64,000 nt of DNA from Thauera sp. JM12B12 (GTDB lineage: Bacteria > Pseudomonadota > Gammaproteobacteria > Burkholderiales > Rhodocyclaceae), in NCBI RefSeq assembly GCF_039614725.1, contig NZ_CP154859.1, positions 1,178,001 to 1,242,000 on the forward strand. Reading direction: 5' to 3'. The stretch's first letter is position 1; each line of letters starts with the position of its first letter. Of this stretch, positions 7,022 to 18,888 are shown in pieces. Below the pieces are notes generated by a model. That model was not told the origin of the DNA. It ran no database searches and saw nothing but the letters and a program-made list of their open reading frames with translations. The position numbers and the translations under genes were made by a program.

Positions 7022-9427
7022 TCAGTGAATGTTGCCCTTGCGGCCGAAGCTGCGCCGCAACTCGGCGAGCTTCCTCAGGCCCGCGATGACGCGCCCGTTG
7101 ACCGACTCCGCCGGCAGCGTCCCGTCGCCGTCCGGCGTGCCGGCGGGCAGGCCGGTGAGCAGTTCGAGCGCTTCGTCGACGCCGGCCACCGCCCACACCC
7201 TGAAGCGCCCGGCGCGCACCGCGTCCACCACGTCCTGGCGCAGCATCAGGTGGCAGACGTTGGGACGCGGGATGAGCACGCCTTGCTCGCCGCTGAGACC
7301 GCGCGCGGCGCAGATGTCGAAGAAGCCCTCGATCTTGTCGTTGATGCCGCCCACCGGCTGCACGACGCCAAACTGGTTCACAGAGCCGGTGACGGCCAGC
7401 GCCTGGCGGATCGGCACGCCGGACAGCGCCGACAGCAGCGCCGCGAGCTCTGCGAGCGAGGCGCTGTCGCCCTCGACGCCGCCATAGGACTGCTCGAACA
7501 CCAGGCTGGCCTTGAGCGACAGCGGCATCGTCCAGCCGAAGCGCGCAGCCATGAAGGCGGACAGGATCAGCACGCCCTTGGAGTGGATCGGTCCGCCGAG
7601 CTTGACCTCGCGCTCGATGTCGATCACCTCGCCTTCGCCGACGCGCACCGTGGCGGTGATGCGCACCGGGTGGGCGAAGCTGTCGTCGCCGAGCGGCACC
7701 ACCGCCAGGCCATTGACCTGGCCGACGTGGCGGCCGGCGGTGTCGACCAGCCACTGGCCGCGCAGGATCGCCTGCTGGTAGTGCAGGCGGAGGCGTTCGT
7801 GGCGGCGGCGGTGGGCGTCGAGCGCGGCGGCCACGTGTTCGCGTTCGATGCGGGGCGCGCCCGCAGCGGTGGCGAAGTGCGCGGCCTCGCGCAGGCGGTC
7901 GTCGATCGGCTGGGTGCGCGCGCTCAGGCGCTCGGCGTCGCCGGCAAGCCGGGCGGCGTGCTCGATCAGGCGCGCCATGGCCGGCGCCGAGAGCGGTGGC
8001 AGGCGGGCACGACGGGCGAGGGTGGCGACCAGGCGGGCGTAGGCGGCGGTGTTGTCCGCGCTGCGCACGATCTCGCTCTCCATGTCGGCGTTGATGCGAA
8101 AGAGCGCGCCGAACTCGGCGTCGTACTGGCACAGCAGGTAGTAGACCAGGCGCTCGCCGATCAGGATCACCTTGAGCTCGAGCGTCATCGGCTCGGGCTC
8201 GAGCTGCACCGAGCCGGTCACGCCGATGAGTTCGGACAGCGACTCGATGCGCAGCCGCCCCGACCTGAGCGCACGCTTGAGGCCTTCCCAGGCGAAGGGC
8301 TGGGCGAGCAGCTTGATCGCGTCGAGCACGAGAAAGCCGCCGTTGGCCCGATGCAGGGCGCCGGCGCGGATCAGGGTGAAGTTGCTGACCAGGGTGCCCA
8401 TGTGCACCAGATGGTCGATGCGACCGACCAGGTTCTGCAGCGTGGGATGGTCCTCCACGACCACCGGGCGGGTGCCGTCGGCGGGGTTGGGCACCAGCAG
8501 GTTCACCAGGTAGCGCTGCACCGTGATGCTGCCGGAGTAGGTCAGGGTGTCGCCGTCGTCCTCGCTGCGCGGGGCCGCGTGCAGCGATTCGCCGCCGGCG
8601 ATGATGTCCTTGAGCACGTTGTCGAGGTGCGCGCCCACGTCGGGCAGATCGGCGTACCGCGGCCGGAGCTCGTCGATCATGTGGGTGACGGTGGCGCCCA
8701 GCGCGTCGCGGCCGGCGTCGCGGATGCGGTTCTGCAGCTCGCGCCGCCAGCGCGGAAACTCGTTCATCAGCAGGTGCATGCGCTCGCGCAGGGTCGTGAT
8801 GTGCTCGCCGAGCTCATGCTGGCGATCTTCCGGCAGTTTCGCGAACTCCTCCTGCGACAGCGTGCTGTCGGCGTCCTTCATCGGCAGGAAGGCGAAGCCG
8901 TGCGGAGTGCGCAGCAGGGCGACGCCCAGCGTCTGGGCCTCGTCGCCGAGCTGGCGCAGCGCGGTCTCCTCGCGCTGCTTGGCTTCTTCCTGCAGGGCCT
9001 CGATGCGATTGCGGTATTCGTCGCTCTCGAACACGGCGGCGATCGCCGGGATCAGCTCCTCGACGAAGCGTTGCATGTCGTCGCGGAAGGCCGGACCGCG
9101 GCCGCAGGGCAGACGCAACAGGCGTGGATGCGAGGCCTCGTCGAAGTTCCACACGTAGCACCAGTCGGCGGGCGGCGGGCCGTCGTGGCGCTCGGCTTCG
9201 AGCAGGCGTGTGACGATGGCATGGCGGCCGCTGCCGGTGTCGCCGAGCACGAAGAGGTTGTAGCCTTCGGCACCGATGTCGAGCCCGAGCCGGATCGCTT
9301 CGACCGCGCGGCCGTGGAGGTCGGCGGCGTCCAACTCGGGCAGGGTGTCGGAGGTCTCGAAGCCGAGCGCTCCGGGGTCGCAGGCACAGAACAGCTGCTC
9401 GGCGGCAAGCGGGGCATGCTGGGGCAT
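7022..9427 (-). CDS. Lon-like ATP-dependent protease (YcbZ/AsrA type)
   Basis: The 801-residue protein has an N-terminal P-loop region (GDTGSGRH at 62-69), a long helical middle with a coiled-coil segment around 130-260, an AAA+ core around 320-560 and a C-terminal S16 protease domain. The catalytic Ser is S655 in GVEGDSAS and the Lys is K698 in GGINDKIEG, 43 residues apart as in classical Lon. It differs from Lon in lacking the LAN domain and is closest in layout to E. coli YcbZ or Pseudomonas AsrA. The Walker-A lysine position is Arg. It is expected to be a cytoplasmic ATP-dependent protease or peptidase. The gene stands alone, 56 bases upstream of the exported glycosidase-like gene's 3' end on the same strand. 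Confidence 0.85.
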   Translation of the reverse strand: MPQHAPLAAEQLFCACDPGALGFETSDTLPELDAADLHGRAVEAIRLGLDIGAEGYNLFVLGDTGSGRHAIVTRLLEAERHDGPPPADWCYVWNFDEASHPRLLRLPCGRGPAFRDDMQRFVEELIPAIAAVFESDEYRNRIEALQEEAKQREETALRQLGDEAQTLGVALLRTPHGFAFLPMKDADSTLSQEEFAKLPEDRQHELGEHITTLRERMHLLMNEFPRWRRELQNRIRDAGRDALGATVTHMIDELRPRYADLPDVGAHLDNVLKDIIAGGESLHAAPRSEDDGDTLTYSGSITVQRYLVNLLVPNPADGTRPVVVEDHPTLQNLVGRIDHLVHMGTLVSNFTLIRAGALHRANGGFLVLDAIKLLAQPFAWEGLKRALRSGRLRIESLSELIGVTGSVQLEPEPMTLELKVILIGERLVYYLLCQYDAEFGALFRINADMESEIVRSADNTAAYARLVATLARRARLPPLSAPAMARLIEHAARLAGDAERLSARTQPIDDRLREAAHFATAAGAPRIEREHVAAALDAHRRRHERLRLHYQQAILRGQWLVDTAGRHVGQVNGLAVVPLGDDSFAHPVRITATVRVGEGEVIDIEREVKLGGPIHSKGVLILSAFMAARFGWTMPLSLKASLVFEQSYGGVEGDSASLAELAALLSALSGVPIRQALAVTGSVNQFGVVQPVGGINDKIEGFFDICAARGLSGEQGVLIPRPNVCHLMLRQDVVDAVRAGRFRVWAVAGVDEALELLTGLPAGTPDGDGTLPAESVNGRVIAGLRKLAELRRSFGRKGNIH

Positions 9428-9483
9428 GGTGGGGCCTCGCGCGGTTCGGGTTGTTCCGCGCCATCATAAACCCCGGCAGCGGC

Positions 9484-10686
9484 TCAACGGACCAGGAAGG
9501 GCAGGTTGGCGGTCGCCGCCTTGCCGTTTCGATCGCGCACGGTGATGAACAGGCGGTAGGCGCCCGCCGCCGGGGGCGCCAGGAAGCGCACCGTCGCCGC
9601 ATCGGCTTGCAGCACGCGGACGTCGATGCGCGGCGGGGGCGTCTCGGCGTCGCCGCCCTTGCGCAGGTCGGTGGCTTCGGCACGGACCGTCCACTCGGTG
9701 GCGAGGGCGCTGCCGTCGTGCGCGACGGCGTCCACACCGGCGGAGACCTCCGCGCCGGGGGCGAATTCGTCCGCGCCGATGCCGATGCCGCGGATCACCG
9801 GCGCGGGCTTCGCCACCGGGCGCCCCCACGCGGCGGCGAGGGCGTCGGTCATCGCAGTCTGGCTGCCGTCGGCGAGGAGCAGGCCATGCCAGGTCGCGGT
9901 CTGCTCCTGCTTGGCGCCCCACAGGAAGGGGAAGGCGCCGCGGATCTGCGGCTGGTCCTCGAGGAAGGCGAGCGCCGAGGTGAAGAAGCGCGCCTTCTCG
10001 GTGCTGGTGAGCTCCACCGGCGCGCCCCAGGGTTTGCGGCCGGCCTGCCACTGGCCGAGCGGACCGAGCTCGGCGATCACCACCGGCTTGGTGATGCGCG
10101 CCTCGCGCAGCCGCTGCGGCAGGTCGAAGACCGCGCCGGCATAGACGTTGATGCCGAGCAGGTCGACGTTGGGGCAGCAGCCGGCGAGCGCGCGGAAGGC
10201 GTCCATGCCCGTGTCGGCGACCACCATCAGGGTCGGGCGCGCGGGGTCGAGGCGCTTCACCAGGCCGGCGAGGCGGTCGATCTCGCGCCACAGCGGCAGC
10301 GGGTCGGCGACACCGGTCTCGACCTCGTTGCCCACGCCCCAGGCGAGCAGGGCGGGGTGATCGCGGTGGCGCGCAACGGCGGCGAGCAGCGTCTGCTCCT
10401 GGGCACGCACCGCCTGTTCGTCGGCGTAGTCGAAGCCATGGCGCGGGTGCTCGACCCACAGCCCCATTACCACCTTCATGCCGAGGCGCCCGGCCTCGTC
10501 GAGCACCCAGGCGTCGGCTTCGCGATACACGCGCACGACCTTGGCGCCGGCGGCTGCCAGGCGTTCGAGCGCGGCGCGGTCGCCCTCGAAAGCGGCGCCC
10601 CGCCATTGTTCGGGGGCGGTTGCGGCGCGGACCGGGAGGCCGGGGCAGAGCAGGCAGAAGCAGAAAAAAAGTATGAGTGTGCGCAC
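9484..10686 (-). CDS. Exported TIM-barrel glycoside hydrolase-like protein
   Basis: The 400-residue product has an N-terminal hydrophobic signal ending near Val-Arg-Ala-Ala (about 22). A clan GH-A-like barrel follows. The candidate acid/base is E121 in WGVGNE and the candidate nucleophile is E206 in VVIAELGPLG, the spacing and context seen in GH2 and GH5-like barrels. The last 100 residues look like a beta-sandwich domain. It probably acts in the periplasm or envelope on a glucan or other polysaccharide; the substrate cannot be read from sequence. No polysaccharide gene cluster is nearby. Its start lies one base from the groES promoter, on the opposite strand, so its promoter must overlap that region. 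Confidence 0.7.
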   Translation of the reverse strand: MRTLILFFCFCLLCPGLPVRAATAPEQWRGAAFEGDRAALERLAAAGAKVVRVYREADAWVLDEAGRLGMKVVMGLWVEHPRHGFDYADEQAVRAQEQTLLAAVARHRDHPALLAWGVGNEVETGVADPLPLWREIDRLAGLVKRLDPARPTLMVVADTGMDAFRALAGCCPNVDLLGINVYAGAVFDLPQRLREARITKPVVIAELGPLGQWQAGRKPWGAPVELTSTEKARFFTSALAFLEDQPQIRGAFPFLWGAKQEQTATWHGLLLADGSQTAMTDALAAAWGRPVAKPAPVIRGIGIGADEFAPGAEVSAGVDAVAHDGSALATEWTVRAEATDLRKGGDAETPPPRIDVRVLQADAATVRFLAPPAAGAYRLFITVRDRNGKAATANLPFLVR

Positions 10687-10715
10687 TTGAAATCCCCGGA
10701 CCCCGTCCCTATTAT
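10687..10715 (+). promoter_or_regulatory. Sigma-70 promoter of groES-groEL
   Basis: TTGAAA at 10687-10692 and TATTAT at 10710-10715 with a 17-base spacer form a good housekeeping promoter. The CIRCE operator begins at the last base of the -10 box, so repressor binding would block initiation. Confidence 0.8.
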
Positions 10716-10741
10716 TAGCACTCGTTGGCAGTGAGTGCTAA
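10715..10741. promoter_or_regulatory. CIRCE operator (HrcA binding site)
   Basis: A perfect CIRCE palindrome, TTAGCACTC, nine bases, GAGTGCTAA. HrcA binds this element and represses chaperonin genes; heat or unfolded protein relieves it by titrating GroEL. It overlaps the start of transcription of groES-groEL. hrcA itself is not in the window. Confidence 0.95.
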
Positions 10742-10854
10742 CAGGCTTCGCGCGGAGGCCAGCCCCCCGCCGAAGCCCACTGCGAATTTGCTGCGCGGGC
10801 TCGTCCCGCAATTCAATCAACCCGACCAGTTGAAACTCATTAGGAGAGAAATCG

Positions 10855-11145
10855 ATGAAGATTCGTCCCCTGCACGATCGCGTGATCGTCAAGCGTCTGG
10901 AAGCCGAGCGCAAGACCGCCAGCGGCATCGTGATCCCGGACAGCGCCGGCGAGAAGCCCGATCAGGGCGAGGTGCTGGCCGTCGGCAACGGCAAGATCCT
11001 GGACGACGGCAAGGTGCGTCCGATGGCCGTCAAGGTGGGCGACAAGGTCCTGTTCGGCAAGTATGCCGGCCAGACCGTGAAGGTCGAAGGCGAAGAGCTC
11101 CTCGTGATGCGCGAGGAAGACATCATGGGCGTGGTCGAGGCCTGA
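10855..11145 (+). CDS. groES: GroES co-chaperonin
   Basis: The 96-residue protein begins [16 protein letters not shown], the classical GroES start, and keeps the mobile loop ([14 protein letters not shown]), which docks on GroEL, and the roof segment. It forms the heptameric lid of the GroEL folding chamber in the cytoplasm. A strong TAGGAGAG ribosome site lies 8 bases upstream. The 113-base leader carries the CIRCE element at its 5' end. It is first in the groES-groEL operon, with 54 bases before groEL. Confidence 0.98.
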   Translation: MKIRPLHDRVIVKRLEAERKTASGIVIPDSAGEKPDQGEVLAVGNGKILDDGKVRPMAVKVGDKVLFGKYAGQTVKVEGEELLVMREEDIMGVVEA

Positions 11146-11196
11146 GCCTCCCCCGGTCCCGCACAACGCTAATCGCAACATATCCCGGAGTTTTGA

Positions 11197-12849
<1,653 letters not shown>

Positions 12850-12905
12850 TTCCTGCCCGGTGTCGCGGGGCGCCTTCGGGGGCCTCGTCCGCCAGCAATG
12901 CCAGA

Positions 12906-12935
12906 AACGGCTCCGCTTCGTGCGGGGCCGTTTTT
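12906..12935 (+). terminator. Rho-independent terminator of groES-groEL
   Basis: An 11-bp stem (12906-12916 with 12922-12932, one G-U pair) around TTCGT, followed by TTTT. The 325-base gap from the groEL stop to the response-regulator start also holds a GATAAT box at 12997-13002 without a convincing -35 box, and two hairpins listed separately. Confidence 0.9.
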
Positions 12936-13031
12936 CGTTCACGGCGCGCGTACGAACGTGCGTCATCGCACGCGCACGAAGGGCGTCGAAGCGTGGGATA
13001 ATCCGCAGGTTTTCGAGGGAGAAAAGTCGGT

Positions 13032-13097
13032 GGGGAGTGCGCAGGCCTGATCGAGCGCGCACTCCCCGGAATGCGTTCGCGCAAGCGTTTGCATTCC
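13032..13097 (+). other. Two consecutive hairpins in the leader of the two-component operon
   Basis: The first inverted repeat is 11 bp and perfect (13032-13042 with 13057-13067, 14-nt loop). It is followed immediately by a second of 7 bp (13068-13074 with 13091-13097). Neither is followed by a T run, so they do not look like a terminator. They lie between a GATAAT -10-like box at 12997-13002 and the response-regulator start at 13175, so they may form a structured 5' leader, or the first may be a protein-binding dyad. Confidence 0.45.
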
Positions 13098-13174
13098 CGA
13101 AGACCGAGCAAAAGGAGAACAGCGGGGACCATTCTCGAAATCTCCGCTTACAACGAACTTACAGCCCAGTACCT

Positions 13175-13861
13175 ATGCGTATCTTGTTGGCGGAAGACGA
13201 TCCGGTGATCGCCGACGGCATCTCGCGCGCCCTGCGGCGCGGCGGCTGCGCGGTCGATCATGTGGGTGACGGCATGGAAGCGGATGCCGCGTTGGCGAGC
13301 CAGGTCTACGACCTGCTCATCCTCGATCTCGGACTGCCGCGCATGAACGGCATCGACGTGCTCAAGCGCCTGCGTGCCCGCAAGTCGGCGCAGCCGGTGC
13401 TGATCCTCACCGCGCAGGACGGTGTCGATGACCGCGTGCGCGGCCTCGATGCCGGGGCGGACGACTACCTCACCAAGCCTTTCGCCCTGCCCGAGCTCGA
13501 GGCGCGCGTGCGCGCGCTCACCCGGCGCGGCACCGGCCAGCCGCGCTGCATCGAGATCGGTCAGCTGAGCTACGACCAGGCCGACCGCGTCGTGAAGATC
13601 GGCGGGCAGCTCGTGGAGCTGTCCGCGCGCGAGATCGGCCTGCTCGAGATCTTCCTGCTGCGGGTCGGGCGTCTGGTCAGCAAGGACCAGCTGGTCGACC
13701 ACCTGTGCGGCTGGGGCGAAGAGGTGTCGAGCAACGCGATCGAGGTCTACGTGCATCGCCTGCGCAAGAAGCTCGAGGACAGCGGCGTGCGCATCGTGAC
13801 CGTGCGCGGCCTGGGGTACTGCCTGGAAAACCCAGATGCTGCCCCGGCGGCGAAAGTCTAA
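13175..13861 (+). CDS. OmpR/TctD-family response regulator
   Basis: The 228-residue protein starts MRILLAEDDPV. It has an N-terminal receiver domain with the acidic pocket (E7, D8, D9), phosphoacceptor D51 in LILDLGLP and the conserved Lys in LTKPF. A C-terminal winged-helix OmpR DNA-binding domain (about 130-220) ends with the DSGVRIVTVRGLGYCLE hallmark. It is expected to bind DNA upstream of target genes when phosphorylated by the kinase encoded next. The two genes overlap by 26 bases. The pair most resembles TctD-TctE (tricarboxylate uptake control) or QseB-QseC, but no transporter is adjacent, so the signal is unknown. The start at 13175 fits the receiver N terminus; its ribosome site is weak. 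Confidence 0.88.
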   Translation: MRILLAEDDPVIADGISRALRRGGCAVDHVGDGMEADAALASQVYDLLILDLGLPRMNGIDVLKRLRARKSAQPVLILTAQDGVDDRVRGLDAGADDYLTKPFALPELEARVRALTRRGTGQPRCIEIGQLSYDQADRVVKIGGQLVELSAREIGLLEIFLLRVGRLVSKDQLVDHLCGWGEEVSSNAIEVYVHRLRKKLEDSGVRIVTVRGLGYCLENPDAAPAAKV

Positions 13862-15326
13862 GGGCGACAAGGGGAGCAACCCGCCCCGCAAGTCCGGGCC
13901 GCCGAACTCGCTGTTCGGCGAGATCCTGGACTGGATGCTCGCGCCCTTGCTGTTCCTGTGGCCGATCTCGATCATCGTCACTCACAACGTCGCCGACAAC
14001 ATCGCCAACCAGCCGTATGACCTCGCGCTCGCGGACAGCGTGCGTGCGCTGGCGCGCCTGGTTTCGGTCGAGGACGGCCAGGTGGTGGTGCATTTTCCCG
14101 CGCCGCCGCGCGCGCTCTTCCGTGCCGACCAGGACGACGTTGTCTACTACCAGGTCGCGGACGACAAGGGCACCACCCTCACCGGCGACGCCGACATCCC
14201 TGCCGCGCCGCTGCCCCGGTCGCTGATCGGCGAGGAGGTGCTGCTGCGCGACGAGATGATCCAGGGCGAGGAGGTGCGCGTCGCCTACCGCTTCCTGCGG
14301 CCCGTGCTCGAACAGCCCGAACTGATCGTGCTCGTGCAGGTGGCGGAGACGCGCAACAAGCGCACCGACCTCGCGTCGCGCGTGGTCACCGGGGTGCTGC
14401 TGCCCCAGTTCGCGATCATTCCGCTCGCCGTCGTCCTGGTGTGGGTGGGCCTGAGTCGCGGCATCGCGCCGCTCAATCGCCTGCAGAGTCTGATTCGTCG
14501 CCGCCGGCCGACCGACCTGTCGCCGGTGGAGCCTTCCTCCGTGCCCGAGGAGGTGCGCCCGCTGATCGTCGCCTACAACGACATGATGGAGCGTCTGGAG
14601 GAGAACCTGCAGGCGCAGCAGCGCTTCATCGCCGACGCCGCCCACCAGATGCGGACCCCGCTCACCGGTCTGAAGATGCAGACCGACCTCGCCATGCACG
14701 AGACCGATCCGGATCAGTTGCGGGAGTCGCTGGCGCGGATTGCCGTGAGCACCGACCGTGCCGCCCACCTGATCAACCAGTTGCTGTCGCTCGCGCGTGC
14801 GGAGGCCAGCTTCGAGAAGCTCTACGCGGTCGAGACGGTGAGCCTCGACGACGTCGTCCGCGAGGTCGCCCTCGAGCTGTTTCCGCGCGCTCAGGCCAAG
14901 CAGATCGACCTCGGCGTGGAGGCGGGCGACCACCCCTTGCTGGTCGAGGGCAACCCCGTCCTGCTGCGCGAGATGGTCAAGAACCTGGTCGACAACGCGG
15001 TGAAATACACCCCGCGCGGCGGCAGCGTCACCGCTCGCATCCGCTTCGCCGGCTCGCCGATCCTCGAGGTCGAGGACACTGGACCGGGCATTCCCGAGGC
15101 CGACCGCGAGCGCGTGTTCGAACGCTTCTACCGCGTGCTCGGCAGCGGCGTCGACGGCTCCGGCCTGGGGTTGCCGATCGTGCGCGAGATTGCCGACCTG
15201 CATCGCGCAACCGTGACGCTGGATGCGAACCCCGCCGGACGCGGCACGCTGGCGCGGGTCGTGTTTCCTCGCAGCCACCTGCAGCCGCCGCCGCGGGTGC
15301 AGGGTGACCATGACGCACTGCGCTGA
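13836..15326 (+). CDS. TctE-like membrane sensor histidine kinase
   Basis: The 496-residue protein has a basic N terminus and two transmembrane helices (about 32-50 and 185-205). They bracket a periplasmic sensor domain of about 135 residues of the type found in TctE-like kinases. A HAMP-like linker and the dimerisation/phosphoacceptor helix follow, with H270 in FIADAAHQMRTPL. The ATPase domain has the N box (KNLVDNAVKYT) and G boxes (EDTGPGI, GSGLGLPIV). It autophosphorylates and phosphorylates the upstream regulator. Its start lies inside the regulator gene, so translation is coupled. It ends 82 bases before the tRNA gene and no terminator is evident between them. The ligand is unknown. Confidence 0.88.
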   Translation: MLPRRRKSKGDKGSNPPRKSGPPNSLFGEILDWMLAPLLFLWPISIIVTHNVADNIANQPYDLALADSVRALARLVSVEDGQVVVHFPAPPRALFRADQDDVVYYQVADDKGTTLTGDADIPAAPLPRSLIGEEVLLRDEMIQGEEVRVAYRFLRPVLEQPELIVLVQVAETRNKRTDLASRVVTGVLLPQFAIIPLAVVLVWVGLSRGIAPLNRLQSLIRRRRPTDLSPVEPSSVPEEVRPLIVAYNDMMERLEENLQAQQRFIADAAHQMRTPLTGLKMQTDLAMHETDPDQLRESLARIAVSTDRAAHLINQLLSLARAEASFEKLYAVETVSLDDVVREVALELFPRAQAKQIDLGVEAGDHPLLVEGNPVLLREMVKNLVDNAVKYTPRGGSVTARIRFAGSPILEVEDTGPGIPEADRERVFERFYRVLGSGVDGSGLGLPIVREIADLHRATVTLDANPAGRGTLARVVFPRSHLQPPPRVQGDHDALR

Positions 15327-15368
15327 GGCCCGTTCGGGCGTGCGCGCAGTCCATGATTCATGAAGTAT

Positions 15369-15396
15369 TTGACATCGACGAATCGCCCGCTATAAT
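15369..15396 (+). promoter_or_regulatory. Consensus sigma-70 promoter of tRNA-Phe
   Basis: TTGACA at 15369-15374 and TATAAT at 15391-15396, both perfect consensus, with a 16-base spacer. The tRNA begins 13 bases after the -10 box. Confidence 0.92.
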
Positions 15397-15408
15397 GCGG
15401 ACCTCGTT

Positions 15409-15484
15409 GGCCAGTTAGCTCAGTTGGTAGAGCAGCGGATTGAAAATCCGCGTGTCCGTGGTTCGATTCCGCGACTGGCCACCA
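15409..15484 (+). tRNA. tRNA-Phe (GAA)
   Basis: A 76-nt cloverleaf with a 7-bp acceptor stem (GGCCAGT paired with ACTGGCC), the D-arm TAGCTCAGTTGGTAGAGC, an anticodon loop TTGAAAA giving GAA, the T-arm GGTTCGATTCC and an encoded CCA end. It is a single tRNA with its own consensus promoter and terminator. Confidence 0.97.
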
Positions 15485-15492
15485 GAACGAAG

Positions 15493-15520
15493 AATGGGCC
15501 GACCTCGTGTCGGCCCATTT
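15493..15520 (+). terminator. Terminator of tRNA-Phe transcript
   Basis: An 11-bp perfect stem (15493-15503 with 15509-15519), 5-nt loop, followed by T-rich sequence (TTTGCTTT). It starts 9 bases after the tRNA CCA end. Confidence 0.85.
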
Positions 15521-15586
15521 GCTTTGCGGTGGTCGATCTGGCAGAAGTGGCTGATTCGGCTCAATTTTGGGCCTGTTTTGCGGTGC

Positions 15587-15592
15587 TATAAT
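15587..15592 (+). promoter_or_regulatory. Candidate -10 box of hemA
   Basis: A perfect TATAAT 31 bases before the hemA start and downstream of the tRNA terminator. No good TTGACA match is present at 16-18 bases upstream, so the promoter may need help or be read differently. Confidence 0.5.
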
Positions 15593-15622
15593 CCGCTCCG
15601 CTCCGATCCAACTCCGCTCCGC

Positions 15623-16879
15623 ATGCAACTTTTTGCCCTTGGCCTGAACCATCACACCGCGCCGCTCGCGATCCGCGAACGCGTGGCGTTTCAGCCCGAG
15701 CGGCTGGGTCAGGCCCTGCACGACCTGTCGCGTGCGGATTCGGTGCGCGAGGCGGCGATCCTGTCGACCTGCAACCGCACCGAGCTCTATTTCGCGGCCG
15801 AGCAGCCGCAGCATGCCGCCGACTGGCTGGCGCGCTTTCATCAGCTCGCACTCACCGAAGTCTCGCCCTACCTCTATTCCTACCCGCAGCGCGATGCGAT
15901 CCGGCACGTCTTCCGGGTGGCGAGCGGGCTCGATTCGATGGTGATCGGCGAGCCGCAGATCCTGGGCCAGGTCAAGGACGCCGTCCGCTACGCGGAAGAG
16001 GCGGGCACCATGGGCGTGCTGCTGCACAAGCTGTTCCAGAACACGTTCGCGGTGGCGAAGGAGGTCCGCTCGACGACAGCGATCGGCGCCAACACGGTGT
16101 CGATGGCTGCGGCTGCCGTGCATCTGACCGAGCGCATCTTCGAGCGCGTGTCCGATCAGCACGTGCTCTTCATCGGCGCGGGCGAGATGATCGAGCTCTG
16201 TGCCGCCCACTTCGGCGGCGCGAAGCCCAGGTCGATGACCGTGGCCAACCGCACCGAGGAGCGCGCGCAGGCGCTGGCCGCACGGTTCGGCGCCAATACC
16301 ATGCGCATCGACCAGATCGGCGAGGCATTGCCGCGCTTCGACGTGGTGGTGTCCTGTACGGCCGCGCCGCTGCCTATCGTCGGCCTCGGCATGGTCGAGC
16401 GCGCGGTCAAGGCGCGCCGCCACCGCCCGGTGGTGATGGTCGATCTTGCCGTGCCGCGCGATATCGAGCCCGAGATCGCCGAACTCGACGACATCTTCTT
16501 GTACACGGTCGATGACCTTGCCCAGGTCGTCGAGGCGGGCATGGAGTCGCGCCAGCAGGCGGTGATCGAGGCCGAGCAGATCATCGACACCCGCGTCGAA
16601 GGCTTCCTGCACTGGATGTCGACGCGCGATGCGGTTCCGGCCATCCGCGCCCTGCGCGAGCATGCCGAGGGGCTGCGCCAGGCCGAGCTCGAGCGCGCGG
16701 TGCGCCTGCTTGCCAAGGGCGAGGACCCGCAGCGCGTGCTCGAGGCCTTGTCGCATGGCCTCACCAACAAGCTGATGCACGGCCCCACCCGCTTCCTGAA
16801 TCAGGCCGAAGGCGAACACAAGGCCGAGGCCGGCCGCGTGGTGCGCGAGCTCTTCAACCTGTCCCGCGACCACCACTAG
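15623..16879 (+). CDS. hemA: Glutamyl-tRNA reductase
   Basis: The 418-residue protein starts [19 protein letters not shown], the family start, so 15623 is chosen over an in-frame codon inside the tRNA region. C50 in STCNRTELY is the catalytic thiol that attacks glutamyl-tRNA. A Rossmann NADPH domain (about 160-300, FIGAGEM) and a C-terminal dimerisation helix region follow. It converts Glu-tRNA(Glu) to glutamate-1-semialdehyde, the committed step of the C5 route to tetrapyrroles. hemC, hemD and hemF are elsewhere in the window. A 57-base gap separates it from prfA, the usual gammaproteobacterial and betaproteobacterial order hemA-prfA-prmC, so these are likely cotranscribed. Confidence 0.96.
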   Translation: MQLFALGLNHHTAPLAIRERVAFQPERLGQALHDLSRADSVREAAILSTCNRTELYFAAEQPQHAADWLARFHQLALTEVSPYLYSYPQRDAIRHVFRVASGLDSMVIGEPQILGQVKDAVRYAEEAGTMGVLLHKLFQNTFAVAKEVRSTTAIGANTVSMAAAAVHLTERIFERVSDQHVLFIGAGEMIELCAAHFGGAKPRSMTVANRTEERAQALAARFGANTMRIDQIGEALPRFDVVVSCTAAPLPIVGLGMVERAVKARRHRPVVMVDLAVPRDIEPEIAELDDIFLYTVDDLAQVVEAGMESRQQAVIEAEQIIDTRVEGFLHWMSTRDAVPAIRALREHAEGLRQAELERAVRLLAKGEDPQRVLEALSHGLTNKLMHGPTRFLNQAEGEHKAEAGRVVRELFNLSRDHH

Positions 16880-16936
16880 CCGCGCGGCTCCGCGTGCCGC
16901 CGCCTGCCGGCGGCGCGCGTGCGCCCGTCCATCGCC

Positions 16937-18015
<1,079 letters not shown>

Positions 18016-18016
<1 letters not shown>

Positions 18017-18873
18017 TGAATACGCCAACGCTTCCGCCCGCGGGCGAGGTTGACATCGCCGGCGCGCTCGCCTGGGCGCGCGCACGGATCGACCAGATGG
18101 ATGCGCGCGTGCTCCTGCGCCACGTGCTGCAGTGCCCGGCAGCGCGCCTGGTGGCCTGGCCCGAGCAGAAGCTGGCCGCCGAGGACTGGGCGAACTACCG
18201 CAGCCTCGTCGAGCGCCGCGTGGCCGGCGAGCCGGTGGCCTATCTCACCGGCACACGCGAGTTCTACGGGCGCGAGTTCATGGTCACGCCGGCGGTGCTG
18301 ATCCCGCGCCCCGAGACCGAGCTGCTGGTCGAGCTCGCGCTCGCCCATTTCGCCGGCCAGCGCGGCGTGCGGGTGCTCGACATGGGTACCGGCAGCGGTG
18401 CGCTGGCAGTGACGCTGGCGCTGGAGATGGATGCGCCCGACGTGATCGCGCTCGACCGCTCGCGCGAGGCCCTGTGGGTGGCGATGGCCAACGCCGCGAG
18501 GCTCGGGGCGAGCGTGTCCTTCGTGCAGAGCGACTGGTTCGCCGCGCTCGGCGACGAACAGTTCGGCCTCATCGTCGCCAATCCGCCCTACATCGCCGCC
18601 GCCGACCCGCACCTCGAGCAGGGCGACGTCCGCTTCGAGCCCCGCGGCGCGCTCGCCGCCGGGCCGCAGGGCCTGGACGACCTCGCCGAGATCGTCGCCG
18701 GCGCCCCGGCGCGGCTGGTCGATGGTGGCTGGCTGTTCCTCGAGCATGGCTACGACCAGGCGGCGGCCGCGCGCGGCCTGCTCGCCGATGCCGGCTTCGC
18801 GTCGATCGGGTCGTGGAAGGATCTGGCCGGCATCGAGCGCGTGTCCGGCGGGCGCTGGCTCGGCCGCCGCTGA
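18016..18873 (+). CDS. prmC: Release-factor glutamine N5-methyltransferase
   Basis: The 285-residue protein has the PrmC layout: a small helical N-terminal domain with the linker LTGTREFYGREFMV, a Rossmann SAM domain with the binding motif DMGTGSGAL (about 122-130), and the NPPY catalytic motif at 189-192. It methylates the GGQ glutamine of RF1 and RF2. The ATG shares a base with the prfA stop, so the two are translationally coupled. The grxD promoter lies just downstream, marking the end of the operon. Confidence 0.95.
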
Positions 18874-18888
18874 GTCTTGCATCACCTG

